This document shows positions 24,930-33,994 of a stretch of 64,000 nt of DNA, in pieces; within the stretch, counting starts at the first letter, position 1, and each line of letters opens with the position of its first letter. The DNA comes from SLJN01 sp964505385. Its GTDB lineage: Bacteria; Bacteroidota; Rhodothermia; Balneolales; Natronogracilivirgulaceae. The DNA is taken from contig CAZDIA010000012.1 in NCBI GenBank assembly GCA_964505385.1, forward strand, positions 1-64,000, written 5' to 3'. The position numbers were made by a program, and so were the translations under genes. Under the pieces are notes generated by a model. It saw only the letters and a program-made list of their open reading frames with translations, ran no database searches and was not told the DNA's origin.

Positions 24930-25832
24930 CTAATCGTCGGATGATTTATCCGCGGAGTTTCGATCGTCAAGGTCAGGGGGCTTGTTCCTGAAGGCCACAT
25001 CCAGCGGGAGCGGTTTTGTTACCGAGCCGGAGTATACCGATACATGCGGAAACGGAATTTCGATGCCCTCTTCATCAAAACGTTTTTTGATGTCCATATT
25101 CAGGGAATTGCGAAGTTTCAGGAATTCTTCCCGAACAGCCCATGCTGCGAACAGAATATCAATGGAAGAATTGCCGAATTTATCGAAAATCATCAAAGGT
25201 TCCGGATGTTCCAGCGCAGTAGGATTTTTGTGAGCAACATCAAACAAGACTTCTCGAACACGGTTCAGGTCTTCTTTATAAGCAACAGAGATATTCACAT
25301 CCACCCTGCGTAGCGGGAACCTTGAAATATTGGTCACTTCCGATTTGATCATCGTCTCATTAGGAATGCGCACATACTGGTTGTTGAACATCCGCAGCTT
25401 AACCGAAAGCGTATCAATTGAATAGACGATGCCGGTAGTTCCACTCACAGTGATAATATCTCCGATTTTAAACGGCTGCTCTGCAATGAGAAATAATCCG
25501 CTGATCACATTGGACACACTGGTTTGGGAAGCGAAACCCAAAGCAACTCCGATAATACCGGCTGCCCCGAGCAACGGTGCAAGCTGAAATCCGAGATTAT
25601 GAAGCGCCATCACAAAAATAAGTGCCAGGCCGGTATAAAAAACGATCCTGCCTGCAAGCATTCCATAATGCAGGTTGTAATTTTTAGTGAAAAAATTGCG
25701 GATCCACCTTCGAAATAAACCAAGAAGGGGAAGGCCCACAAAAATCAAAATGATTACCCGCAACACCGACTCCCACTGATCATCAGTAAAAAAATCAACA
25801 GGTGATGAGAATATTGAATGAATGAATTCCAT
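24930..25832 (-). CDS. MscS-family mechanosensitive channel (1)
   Basis: 300 aa. Three TM helices, the third with the pore-lining Gly/Ala pattern (LGAAGIIGVALGFASQTSVS), then the MscS beta domain (FKIGDIITVSGTTGIVYSID) and an alpha/beta domain ending near FPHVSVYSG. Releases osmolytes under hypo-osmotic stress. The short length fits the basic MscS type. Lies 15 bp downstream of the DUF432-like gene on the same strand, likely one operon. Confidence 0.92.
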   Translation of the reverse strand: MEFIHSIFSSPVDFFTDDQWESVLRVIILIFVGLPLLGLFRRWIRNFFTKNYNLHYGMLAGRIVFYTGLALIFVMALHNLGFQLAPLLGAAGIIGVALGFASQTSVSNVISGLFLIAEQPFKIGDIITVSGTTGIVYSIDTLSVKLRMFNNQYVRIPNETMIKSEVTNISRFPLRRVDVNISVAYKEDLNRVREVLFDVAHKNPTALEHPEPLMIFDKFGNSSIDILFAAWAVREEFLKLRNSLNMDIKKRFDEEGIEIPFPHVSVYSGSVTKPLPLDVAFRNKPPDLDDRNSADKSSDD

Positions 25833-25847
25833 GATTTGTCAATACCG

Positions 25848-26633
25848 TCAGTTTAACCCTATGCCCGGGATTTCTTTGATTAATTGAAAAGTGCGAATCG
25901 CAAAACTCTTTTGAATCGGAGTTCTCGGCTTAGTAATCAGCCTGCCATCATCAGCTTCATTCGGCAGGCGACCTTTCATTTCAATATCCGTATGTTTATC
26001 GCCACCCTGATAGGTTATATCGGTTTGATCCGCCCAAAGTACATCATCCTTTATATAAAGAGAGAGCCGATCTACCCTGAGGCATATATTTTCGAAATTA
26101 AGCTCAGTATCCGAATTATTTTTGATCTGCATTGTGCACACCGCCATGTGATTCTCAAACATTTCCGGATTTAATTCGCGGCGGGCGGAAGTAGAGAGCC
26201 AGTAACACAGCTCACCTTCGGTAAAAGTGCCAAACCAGGTATTAGATAAAACGACTGTGGGTATTTCCGTGATAACAAAATCCGGATAATCCTTCGGAGT
26301 AATCCGGACAAACACAGGCACACGCGAGTAAATACGTGCCGATGCCCCTTTTGAAACTTTAAACGGGTATTCCGGCTTTACTACAATCGGCCGGTCCGGA
26401 AAGCACGGAAATAAACTGAATTCGGAGATATCCTCCTTCAATGCCCACCTGAACCAATTGCGCTCTGCAGCCTGCTTTTCTTCAGGATCAGGTTCTTCAT
26501 CAACACCGGATGAATATTCGTAAGCTACCCATGCCTCATTATATACTTTGCGGAGAAAAATGCGGACAGGTCCGGCTTGTATTTTCTGCTCCACCCCTTT
26601 GCTGACATTGAAATCCTTCCAGATTAGCGCCAT
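25848..26633 (-). CDS. DUF432-like cytoplasmic protein, operon partner of mscS
   Basis: 261 aa, soluble, beta-rich. Visible motifs include PDRPIVVKPEYPFKVSKGAS, VPVFVRITPKDYP, PTVVLSNTWFGTFTEGELCY and WLSTSARRE, typical of what I recall as DUF432; the family assignment is from memory. Gene order DUF432-mscS with 15 bp spacing suggests a role with the channel. The C-terminus (SFAIRTFQLIKEIPG) is basic. Its own upstream region carries a large hairpin element shared with the divergent universal stress protein. Confidence 0.68.
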   Translation of the reverse strand: MALIWKDFNVSKGVEQKIQAGPVRIFLRKVYNEAWVAYEYSSGVDEEPDPEEKQAAERNWFRWALKEDISEFSLFPCFPDRPIVVKPEYPFKVSKGASARIYSRVPVFVRITPKDYPDFVITEIPTVVLSNTWFGTFTEGELCYWLSTSARRELNPEMFENHMAVCTMQIKNNSDTELNFENICLRVDRLSLYIKDDVLWADQTDITYQGGDKHTDIEMKGRLPNEADDGRLITKPRTPIQKSFAIRTFQLIKEIPGIGLN

Positions 26634-26758
26634 ATGACGATTACTCCGTAAACTATTACCTGTGATACACTAAAGTATGAATAAAATGATCAAATATGAC
26701 AAGCGGATAAAATTATTTTTAAAATTGAACCCACACCGAGAAGGTAAAATACTTTGGG

Positions 26759-26936
26759 AAGATGAAAAGAGGCAAAGAGGCAAAGAGGCAAAGAGGTAAA
26801 GAGGTAAAGAGGTAAAGATGACAAGAAGTCAAGAAAATAAGAGTAGCTTGTAGGAGCGATTGAGTGGGTAAATTTCTTACTATCTTTAATTCTTAACATC
26901 TTTACTTCTTAACATCTTTACTTCTTTACTTCTTAA
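26759..26936. repeat. AAGATGT/AAGAGGT-unit hairpin element (copy c)
   Basis: The largest copy, in the 504-bp divergent gap between DUF432 and usp. Left arm with repeated GGCAAAGA and GGTAAAGA units, core GAGCGATTGAGTGGGTAAAT, right arm of TTCTTAACATCTTTACTTC units. The rest of the gap (26634-26758, 26937-27137) is AT-rich with no gene. Confidence 0.8.
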
Positions 26937-27137
26937 AATTCTTTATGAAACGGTATACATGGAAAACAAAATTTTCTGCCAAAAAATAGCAGCAGTGGTA
27001 CCGGATAATTTATTCTATGCTTTTTCTATTTTAGATGAATCGGATTTCTGCTTCGTTAATTTATTAGGAGGCATGTGATTTATTTCTTGACATATTGGTA
27101 CCGGCCGGCAATCTGCAACTCATAAAAATTGGATATC

Positions 27138-28046
27138 ATGAAGAAGTATAAAATATTAGTTCCCACCGATTTTTCTGACCTGAGCCTTAAGGCATTTGAG
27201 TCCGCTAATTCACTTGCTAAATTATTCGACGCTTCGGTTACTCCTTATCACTGCTACATTCCGCTCACTGATGTTGATAATATGAATCTTTTTGGTACGG
27301 ATCATGCGCGCAGGGAAGATGAGGTTCAGCAATCGTTACTGAATCGTTTGAATTCTATCGCCGCCGATTTTATTGATAAAGAATACCGGAGCGATGCCGT
27401 GGTAGATGTTGGCAAACCTTCATCCAACATAGTTGAAAAGGGTCGTGATTATAATCTAATCGTCATGACTACCAACGGCCGCACAGGGTTCTCCCGTTTG
27501 TTGATGGGCTCCGTAGCTGAGCGGGTGCTGCGTACTTCCGTCACTCCGGTTCTCGTAGTAGAGGAGTTTTCCAGACTCACGCCACTGGAAAAAATTCTGG
27601 TCACAACCGATCTTTCCGAAAATTCCAAATCAATCATGCCTTATGCCAGAGAAATAGCGGAAAAATCCGGAGCTACCGTTGATATCGTCAACATCGTCAG
27701 CACAGAAAACTACGGAGAGTTTGAAGGAGCATCGGCGGCGGCGGAAGAACGCAAGCCTCTGATACAGGAAATGATCGACACCTATTTCAGCGATATGGGT
27801 GATCAGGTTAAAGGCGAAGTACTGGTTTCTGCAAAGTCCCCCCATGAAGCCCTGTTTGATCTGGATTTTACCCGCCATTACAATATGATATGTATGTCAA
27901 CTGTGGGTAAAACCGGCCTTAAATACCTGATGCTTGGAAGCACAACCTCTAATGTAGCCCGCAATGTTGAAACAGCAGTTCTGTGCTACAACCCGAAAGC
28001 CGAAAAAGAGGATGTGCGGGATAAAAAGCAGCAATCAGCATCATAA
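27138..28046 (+). CDS. Universal stress protein, tandem UspA domains
   Basis: 302 aa from the ATG at 27138; an upstream TTG at 27129 is less likely. Two UspA folds, about 1-145 and 150-290. Both keep the ATP-binding signature G-x2-G-x9-G-S/T: NGRTGFSRLLMGSVAE and VGKTGLKYLMLGSTTS. So both halves may bind nucleotide. Starts KKYKILVPTDFSDLS, typical. It sits between two MscS genes, consistent with an osmotic or general stress cluster. No Shine-Dalgarno sequence. Confidence 0.93.
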   Translation: MKKYKILVPTDFSDLSLKAFESANSLAKLFDASVTPYHCYIPLTDVDNMNLFGTDHARREDEVQQSLLNRLNSIAADFIDKEYRSDAVVDVGKPSSNIVEKGRDYNLIVMTTNGRTGFSRLLMGSVAERVLRTSVTPVLVVEEFSRLTPLEKILVTTDLSENSKSIMPYAREIAEKSGATVDIVNIVSTENYGEFEGASAAAEERKPLIQEMIDTYFSDMGDQVKGEVLVSAKSPHEALFDLDFTRHYNMICMSTVGKTGLKYLMLGSTTSNVARNVETAVLCYNPKAEKEDVRDKKQQSAS

Positions 28047-28057
28047 AATGTAAAGGT

Positions 28058-29173
28058 TTAATCACCTTTAGAGTTGCCGAGCTTTAATTCCCGGCGCAGA
28101 TCCCCCGCCAGATGCAGAGTTTGGGTGGGAAAGGCAAATGAGATGCCCGCTTTGTTGAACCGTTCAAAAATCTTTTTGTTGATTTTGTCATTTAAATCAA
28201 CAAAATCCCAATACGATGGCGGACTAAACCAGTAGACCATCAAAATGCTTATAGAGTATTCCCGAAAATCTTCGAAATATATTTTGGGCGGGCGATCTTC
28301 CGGCATGTGTGATGAAAACTGCTGCAGAATCTCGCGTATGATATCCATCGCCTCCTGCAACTTTTCCGGAGGAGTATCATAAGTCACTTCAATATTAGCC
28401 CACCTCCGAATAAACGGCCGTTTTTGAACATTTACAATGGTTTTGTTCATTAACTCGCCATTTGGAATAACAATCTGTTTTCCATCAAAAGCGCGAATTC
28501 GGGTGGAACGAATCCCCACCTCTTCTACTGACGCGTTTACGCCATCTACCTCTACCCAATCATCGATGTTGAAGGGTTTATCCGCAAAGATCATCAATGA
28601 ACCGAAAAAGTTCCGAATGGCCTCCTGACTGGCAAATGCAACCGCAAATCCGCCAACTCCAAGACCTGCAAGAATATGTGTCAACTCCTGATCGCTAACC
28701 GTCTGCGCTATCTGAAGCAGGGCGAGGATCACCAGTGTAACACGCAAAGTGCGTCCGACTACCGGTGTGAGCATTGCATCCAGTTGATCACTCCCCTCTG
28801 AAGCATACCGGTGCAGCCAGGTATCCACGGCATCGGTCATGCGGTAGAGCATGGTAGTAATGGCAATAATGACAAGAACACTGGTAACAATATGGATAAA
28901 TTCGTCCAACGGAGGCGGGATAATCAAAATATAGAGCGAAAGCCTGATCCCAATCATCAAGGCAACAAAAGTTATAGTTCGGGCAACAGCTTTGAATGCC
29001 GCCGCCATCACTTCTTTACCGGCAGCATCAGCTCTTGGAGCAGCCCGGTTCAGGAAAAAACCGATGACTTTTCCCAGCAAATAAGTTACAGCGATGATGA
29101 CAAGCAGCGAAATCAGCCGCCACATTTCATTGCCTGCGAATGTGAGTTCCCGAAAATCTTCGAACAATTCCAT
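28058..29173 (-). CDS. MscS-family mechanosensitive channel (2)
   Basis: 371 aa. Four or five predicted TM segments, longer than the first MscS. Pore helix region AGLGVGGFAVAFASQEAIRN, then beta domain FNIDDWVEVDGVNASVEEVG and the C-terminal domain ending ISFAFPTQTLHLAG. The sequence differs enough from the 24930 channel to be a separate lineage rather than a recent duplicate. Convergent with usp, 11 bp apart; divergent from the second solute-binding lipoprotein across a repeat-rich spacer. Confidence 0.92.
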   Translation of the reverse strand: MELFEDFRELTFAGNEMWRLISLLVIIAVTYLLGKVIGFFLNRAAPRADAAGKEVMAAAFKAVARTITFVALMIGIRLSLYILIIPPPLDEFIHIVTSVLVIIAITTMLYRMTDAVDTWLHRYASEGSDQLDAMLTPVVGRTLRVTLVILALLQIAQTVSDQELTHILAGLGVGGFAVAFASQEAIRNFFGSLMIFADKPFNIDDWVEVDGVNASVEEVGIRSTRIRAFDGKQIVIPNGELMNKTIVNVQKRPFIRRWANIEVTYDTPPEKLQEAMDIIREILQQFSSHMPEDRPPKIYFEDFREYSISILMVYWFSPPSYWDFVDLNDKINKKIFERFNKAGISFAFPTQTLHLAGDLRRELKLGNSKGD

Positions 29174-29235
29174 AGAATTTTAAATAATAATAGATTATGA
29201 ATGAATATGATTAAAAACCGAACCCAAGAGGATTA

Positions 29236-29359
29236 TGAAGATGTAAAGAAATCAAAATATGAAGAAGTCAAGATGAAAAGATATTGTCATGCACTTGATT
29301 GCCGGTCAATGTCCCATACTTTCTTAACTCCCTGATCTCTTTAAGTCTTTACTTCTTAA
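29236..29359. repeat. AAGATGT/AAGAGGT-unit hairpin element (copy d)
   Basis: Left arm GAAGATGTAAAGAAATC and GAAGAAGTCAAGATG units, core CTTGATTGCCGGTCAATG, right arm TTTAAGTCTTTACTTC units. Occupies the mscS side of the 479-bp divergent gap 29174-29652. Confidence 0.75.
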
Positions 29360-29457
29360 TTAGACAACGATTTCAAAACTGAAAAAGAGTTTTTACAAAA
29401 ATTTTGTTGGCAAATTACTGTAACGGTCTAATATAATTGTTTTTGGAGGTAATAAAA

Positions 29458-29497
29458 GGAAGATGGAAAGAGGCAAAGAGGTAAAGATGGAAAGATG
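29458..29497. repeat. AAGAGGT-unit single arm (copy e)
   Basis: Forty bases of GGAAGATGGAAAGAGGCAAA-type units with no complementary arm. It abuts the GACAGGTCC palindrome directly, so the second element may have replaced the missing half. Confidence 0.65.
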
Positions 29498-29575
29498 ATA
29501 AACGCCGACAGGTCCTATGGACGCTGTCGGGTTTTTAAAAATCTGACAGCGTCCGAAGGACCTGTCAGCATTTAT
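29498..29575. repeat. GACAGGTCC long palindrome
   Basis: Two 39-nt arms (29498-29536 and 29537-29575), identical at 33 of 39 positions when one is reverse-complemented, with no spacer. Contains GACAGGTCC and GGACGCTGTC blocks. A similar GACAGGT palindrome is, to my recollection, common between genes in Bacteroidota genomes. Lies 77 bp upstream of the solute-binding lipoprotein start. Confidence 0.8.
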
Positions 29576-29652
29576 GACAATGTGATATTTGAACTTTGTT
29601 AAAAAAATTGCTCTATTCTAACCTTTCCATAAACCTTTAGTACGATTTTCTT

Positions 29653-30522
29653 ATGAAGTATTCGATCTACATAATTGCAATTATTTTCATCGCAAATGCC
29701 TGCGGAGAGTATGAAGAACCGGAGCCATCCGGTGACAGCTGGGATGATGTTAAAGAACAGGGCTATGGTACATTGACAGCTCTGTATGTGCCGGCGGAGG
29801 GATTTGCTTATGAGGATGATGACGGTCAACTGACCGGTGTAACCGTCGAATTACTCAACAACTTTGCTCATTTTCTTTCTGATGAGTATGATGTACTTCT
29901 TCAGCTTAACTTTGTGGAAGAGGAGGACTGGAGCCGCTTCTATCAAAAAATAGTTGACGGTGATGACGGCCTGATCGGATTCGGAAACGTTACAATCACC
30001 GAAGACCGTAAGGAAGAGCTCGCTTTCAGCCCGCCCTATATGACCAACATCGCCTCACTCATTACTCATGAAGATGCGGAGGAACTCCGGGATTTTGAGC
30101 AAATGTCAGAAACATTCTCCGGCCTTGACGCTCTGGCCTTCGAAGGTACGCTACATGAAGATCGGCTCAGAGATTTAATTGAATCCTACCATACCGAGGC
30201 CGGGATTGATATGGCCACCTCAAACGATGAAATTATAGACCGGGTTGGTGAGACAAACCGGTATTTTGCCTATATAGATATTTACAATTACTGGAGAGCT
30301 GTTGATAGCGGCGCGCCAATTAAGCGACACGAAGCCGGTGACGAAGCTTCCGAACAATTTGGCTACATTATGCCGCTTGAAACAAGCTGGGATGATATCG
30401 TAACCGAATACTTTGAACACGATGGCGGATTGCTAAACAGTGAACAATACCGCCGGATTATGGAAGAACATCTCGGCGAAAACCTCGCTACACTATTAAT
30501 GGAAGCTCATTCCGCCGATTAA
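29653..30522 (+). CDS. Orphan solute-binding lipoprotein (SBP_bac_3-like), paralog 2
   Basis: 289 aa, signal ending at ANAC. Colinear with the paralog at 21162: both have SGDSW, LYVP..GFAYEDDDGQLTG, FGNVTITEDRKEELAFSPPY and a matching C-terminus (FEHDGGLLNSEQYRRIMEEH). Glu/Asp-rich throughout. No permease or ATPase gene next to it. The convergent protease gene ends 11 bp away. Opposite orientation and about 8 kb separation from paralog 1 argue against a simple tandem duplication. Confidence 0.85.
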   Translation: MKYSIYIIAIIFIANACGEYEEPEPSGDSWDDVKEQGYGTLTALYVPAEGFAYEDDDGQLTGVTVELLNNFAHFLSDEYDVLLQLNFVEEEDWSRFYQKIVDGDDGLIGFGNVTITEDRKEELAFSPPYMTNIASLITHEDAEELRDFEQMSETFSGLDALAFEGTLHEDRLRDLIESYHTEAGIDMATSNDEIIDRVGETNRYFAYIDIYNYWRAVDSGAPIKRHEAGDEASEQFGYIMPLETSWDDIVTEYFEHDGGLLNSEQYRRIMEEHLGENLATLLMEAHSAD

Positions 30523-30532
30523 TCTCAATCCG

Positions 30533-31552
30533 CTAAAAATCAAAACCGGCCTCTTCCAGAACACTTCTGTTCTCTTCCATCACTTCCTTGATTAAAGAAA
30601 CAGATACATTCTGGACGATTCCATAGTTGATCCTTCTTTTATGCTCAAGATACATGGGCCCTTCATACAGAAATCCGGCATCGTATTCCGTCACACCATC
30701 CCGGGCGGGGCGTAAATAAAATTCGGCATCAGCTGATGCCGATCTTGCCATACCAACAAGTTCAAGGGAATAATCATCATTATTTATCGCAAGTATTGCA
30801 CCACCGCTAAACCCCGGGTTAAACAGCGCATCAATCAAAAAGCCGCCACTTCCATCGCGATCCGGTTCACTTACCATCGCTGTCGACAACATTTCATTTC
30901 CTAACGGGTAACCAATTGTGAAAACTTTGCTTCCCCAGTCCAGCAACTCCGGGCTACCGAGTTCAACATTCAGGTATTCAACATCATCACTCAATTCAAA
31001 GGGATTAGATCCGGTCAGAAAAGCAACATCGTTTTCACTATTGGATACCAGTATCTCTAATTCTCCAATCTCACGGTAAGCCGGTATATACCGCTGTACA
31101 CGATCATTGATTATAAGCTCGGCAATCCCGGTTTCATTTCCTAAATCATCTTCATAATGCGTAGCCACGGTATCGGGCTGGTCTATAACGTGGTTTGTGG
31201 TTAATATAAGGGGATATCCATCTGTTACATCCAGCATAATCGCCGTTCCACCCCGGGTTTCGATGTCAAATGTTCTGTCAGCTTCTTCCAGAATTGTAGA
31301 ATCCGCTTTTATATCATCGAGTGTGATTTCATCTTCTTCATCAAATCGATAGGTATCATAATGAGTGGAAACCAAAATCCGGTTGACACTTTCGACGATC
31401 GGCTCCAGTTCTTCCACTTGCTGAAGTGGTTCATGCTGGAAGTAGTGTAACTCTCTGTCTTGAGGCAGATCCGTGGTACGGCATGAGGTGAATAGCATTA
31501 AAATAATTACAAACCAACCTGCCGCAATCTGCCTCTGTAATATTACTTTCAT
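30533..31552 (-). CDS. Trypsin-like serine protease lipoprotein
   Basis: About 339 aa, start taken at MKVILQR (31552). Lipobox FTSC. The chymotrypsin-fold triad is readable: His in LILTTNHVID, Asp in SENDVAFLTG, Ser in FNPGFSGGAIL. There is no PDZ domain, so it is not a DegP-type enzyme. The C-terminus (KRRINYGIVQNVSVSLIKEV) closes the domain. It probably faces the periplasm as a membrane-anchored protease of unknown target. The acidic N-terminal region between lipobox and domain (about 100 aa) is unassigned. Confidence 0.85.
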   Translation of the reverse strand: MKVILQRQIAAGWFVIILMLFTSCRTTDLPQDRELHYFQHEPLQQVEELEPIVESVNRILVSTHYDTYRFDEEDEITLDDIKADSTILEEADRTFDIETRGGTAIMLDVTDGYPLILTTNHVIDQPDTVATHYEDDLGNETGIAELIINDRVQRYIPAYREIGELEILVSNSENDVAFLTGSNPFELSDDVEYLNVELGSPELLDWGSKVFTIGYPLGNEMLSTAMVSEPDRDGSGGFLIDALFNPGFSGGAILAINNDDYSLELVGMARSASADAEFYLRPARDGVTEYDAGFLYEGPMYLEHKRRINYGIVQNVSVSLIKEVMEENRSVLEEAGFDF

Positions 31553-31891
31553 AGCCAACTCAATTGTGATTTATGTCGGGATATGCCTTTGTAAATAACT
31601 TCTTACCACCGTACTCTTAATAAACGAATATAACTTTAATACTATTCCTGACAATCAGTACTGATTTTATTTATTGATCATAAGATAACACCAATATATG
31701 CATTCGGCTCGTGCGTATATCATAATTGACCTGTATTTTTATCAAAACCTGCTTTTTGGGGGATAGAAGCTGGTATTTAAACCTAAAAAATAGAATCTGA
31801 CAATGACTCAAATTTCCCTTTAAAAAAAACTTCAGATTCTTATATTTCAGCGGTTTCTCACTTCATATTATTAATTTAATCAGGCATTATT
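31553..31891. other. Divergent promoter region, no recognised element
   Basis: 339 bp between the protease (minus) and the sodium symporter (plus). AT-rich with no ORF and no member of the repeat families seen elsewhere. Confidence 0.4.
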
Positions 31892-33748
31892 ATGGCTTTA
31901 GCGTGGATTGATTGGCTGTTGGTTTTAGCATACTTTGCTATAACTATTGGCATATCTGTATACTATTATAAAATAGCCAGCAAAGATACCGGACAATATT
32001 TCCTGAGCGGGCGCAATATGCCCTGGTGGCTGGCCGGCACATCTATGGTAGCTGCCGCTTTTGCTGCAGACACCCCTCTGGCCGTTGCCGAGCTTGTTGC
32101 CGAAGAAGGTGTCGCAGGTAACTGGCTCTGGTGGAACATGTTGATGGGCGGAATGCTGACCGTTTTCTTTTTTGCCCGTTTGTGGCGTCGCAGCGGAGTG
32201 CTTACCGATGTCGAATTCGTGGAATTCCGCTACAGTGGAAAACCGGCCGCCTGGCTTCGCGGGATCAAGGCACTTTATTTCGGATTACTTTTTAATGCCA
32301 TTATTCTCGGATGGGTTACGCTGGCAATGGAAACGATTATTGAAGTATTATTCCCCGGCATCACCGTATTTGGCCGGGAATCCTTTATGGTGCTTGGCAC
32401 TGAGATCAGTGCGGCACTGGTCATTTGCGGAGGTTTGATTATCGTTGTGGCACTCTACACATTGCTTGCCGGTTTATATGGTGTGGTTGTTGCCGGTTTC
32501 TTTCAGTTCATCATCGCCCTGGTAGGTACAATTTTACTGGCTATACTTGCACTCCGGGTTCCGGAAGTAGGTGGGATGAGTGGCTTGCTCGAGCAGTTGC
32601 CGGAAGAAACATTTCGGTTTACCCCATCCGTGGGACAAACTGCACAAGGAGCAGTCGTACTCACCCTGAGTTGGGCCGCATTTATTGGCTACATCGGTGT
32701 ACAGTGGTGGGCAAGCTGGTATCCCGGAAACGAGCCGGGCGGTGGTGGATATATCGCCCAGCGTATGATGAGTGCCAAAGATGAAAAACACTCTCTGTTT
32801 TCCACGCTCTGGTTTAATGTAGCACACTATTGCCTGCGGCCCTGGCCATGGATCATTACGGCTTTGGTTGCACTTGTGCTTTATCCGGATCTTGACAACC
32901 CCCGCCACGGGTTCGTCATGGTGATGCGCGACGTACTGCCTCCGGGTATGCTCGGGTTGTTATTTGCCGCTTTCCTTGCCGCATTTATGAGCACTTTTTC
33001 CACCCAGATCAATTGGGGAACATCCTATATCATTAATGACTTCTGGAGACGATTTCTCAAGTCGGACGGCTCCGAACAATATTATGTATTCATTTCCCGA
33101 ATCGTAACTTTTGTATTGGCAATTTTTGCTTTCATCATCACCACCCAGCTTGATGCCATTTACGAGGCCTGGCAGCTTTTGTTAACCGCTTCGGGTGGTT
33201 TAGGTCTGGTACTTATAATTCGCTGGTATTGGTGGCGGGTTAATGCATGGAGCGAGCTAACAGCTACGCTCGTGCCGATTTTTATGGCTGTATTATACGC
33301 TTTTGGTGTGCCGGTACCGGGACTCGAGCACGACTTCCCTGTTAGCTTGTTCTACATCGTGGCAATCACTACTGCCGCCTGGTTGCTGGTAACATATCTC
33401 ACCCAACCTGACAGCACCGAAATGCTTGACCGGTTTTATCGTAAAGTCCGACCGGGCGGCCCCGGCTGGAAACCGTTCCGCGAGCGTCATCCGGATGTTG
33501 AGCCAGACAGTAACCTCGGGTCGCTTTTCGTGAACTGGATTTTAGGAGTTGCAATGGTTTACCTCATCCTTTTCGGTATTGGGCACTTGTTGTTCCTGCG
33601 CCCGCTATATGGTATTCTTTGCCTCGCAGGCGCAGCTCTCGCTGTCGGATACTTATACTGGGATCTGAGCCATCGCGGCTTTGATATCGTCCTGGAGCAA
33701 GATGGTACTGAAAGCAATGATGAAGAGAACAAGAGTTCAGATTCCTGA
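31892..33748 (+). CDS. Sodium:solute symporter family transporter
   Basis: 618 aa with about 13 TM helices of the SSS (LeuT-fold) type. Conserved segments: YFLSGRNMPWWLAGTSMVAA, VEFRYSGKPAAWLRG, YTLLAGLYGVVVAGFFQFI and FAAFLAAFMSTFSTQINWGT. It imports a solute with Na+; the WW-rich loop (GVQWWASWYPGNEPGGGGYI) resembles the uncharacterised Bacteroidota/Balneolota subgroup rather than PutP or SglT. Ligand unknown. Followed by a 10-bp hairpin. Confidence 0.93.
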   Translation: MALAWIDWLLVLAYFAITIGISVYYYKIASKDTGQYFLSGRNMPWWLAGTSMVAAAFAADTPLAVAELVAEEGVAGNWLWWNMLMGGMLTVFFFARLWRRSGVLTDVEFVEFRYSGKPAAWLRGIKALYFGLLFNAIILGWVTLAMETIIEVLFPGITVFGRESFMVLGTEISAALVICGGLIIVVALYTLLAGLYGVVVAGFFQFIIALVGTILLAILALRVPEVGGMSGLLEQLPEETFRFTPSVGQTAQGAVVLTLSWAAFIGYIGVQWWASWYPGNEPGGGGYIAQRMMSAKDEKHSLFSTLWFNVAHYCLRPWPWIITALVALVLYPDLDNPRHGFVMVMRDVLPPGMLGLLFAAFLAAFMSTFSTQINWGTSYIINDFWRRFLKSDGSEQYYVFISRIVTFVLAIFAFIITTQLDAIYEAWQLLLTASGGLGLVLIIRWYWWRVNAWSELTATLVPIFMAVLYAFGVPVPGLEHDFPVSLFYIVAITTAAWLLVTYLTQPDSTEMLDRFYRKVRPGGPGWKPFRERHPDVEPDSNLGSLFVNWILGVAMVYLILFGIGHLLFLRPLYGILCLAGAALAVGYLYWDLSHRGFDIVLEQDGTESNDEENKSSDS

Positions 33749-33776
33749 TCAATAGTAAATGTAAATATTTTGGATT

Positions 33777-33806
33777 GCAGGCGGATTGAATATCCGATCC
33801 GCCTGC
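33777..33806 (+). terminator. Hairpin after the symporter gene
   Basis: Perfect 10-bp stem GCAGGCGGAT/ATCCGCCTGC (33777-33786 with 33797-33806), 28 bp past the stop. The following sequence is AT-rich but lacks a strong U-run. Confidence 0.55.
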
Positions 33807-33994
33807 ATATAAATTTGAGGCTCAACTGTAACGCTGGGTGAAATTCTGTTAAAAGGTACTCTTCAGAAGCCAGATGGTGATAAATTTTACCTTTTGGATC
33901 AGTATGTAAGGTTTAGAAACAATGATAAAATCACTGCTTATAACTTTTGGGTTGTGACTAATTTTTTAAACAGACATTCTTTAATTCTCAGTTT

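Noticed and set aside
26690..26899. 69-aa frame with Phe/Ser/Leu runs
   Set aside because: Translation of the AAGAGGT-unit hairpin.
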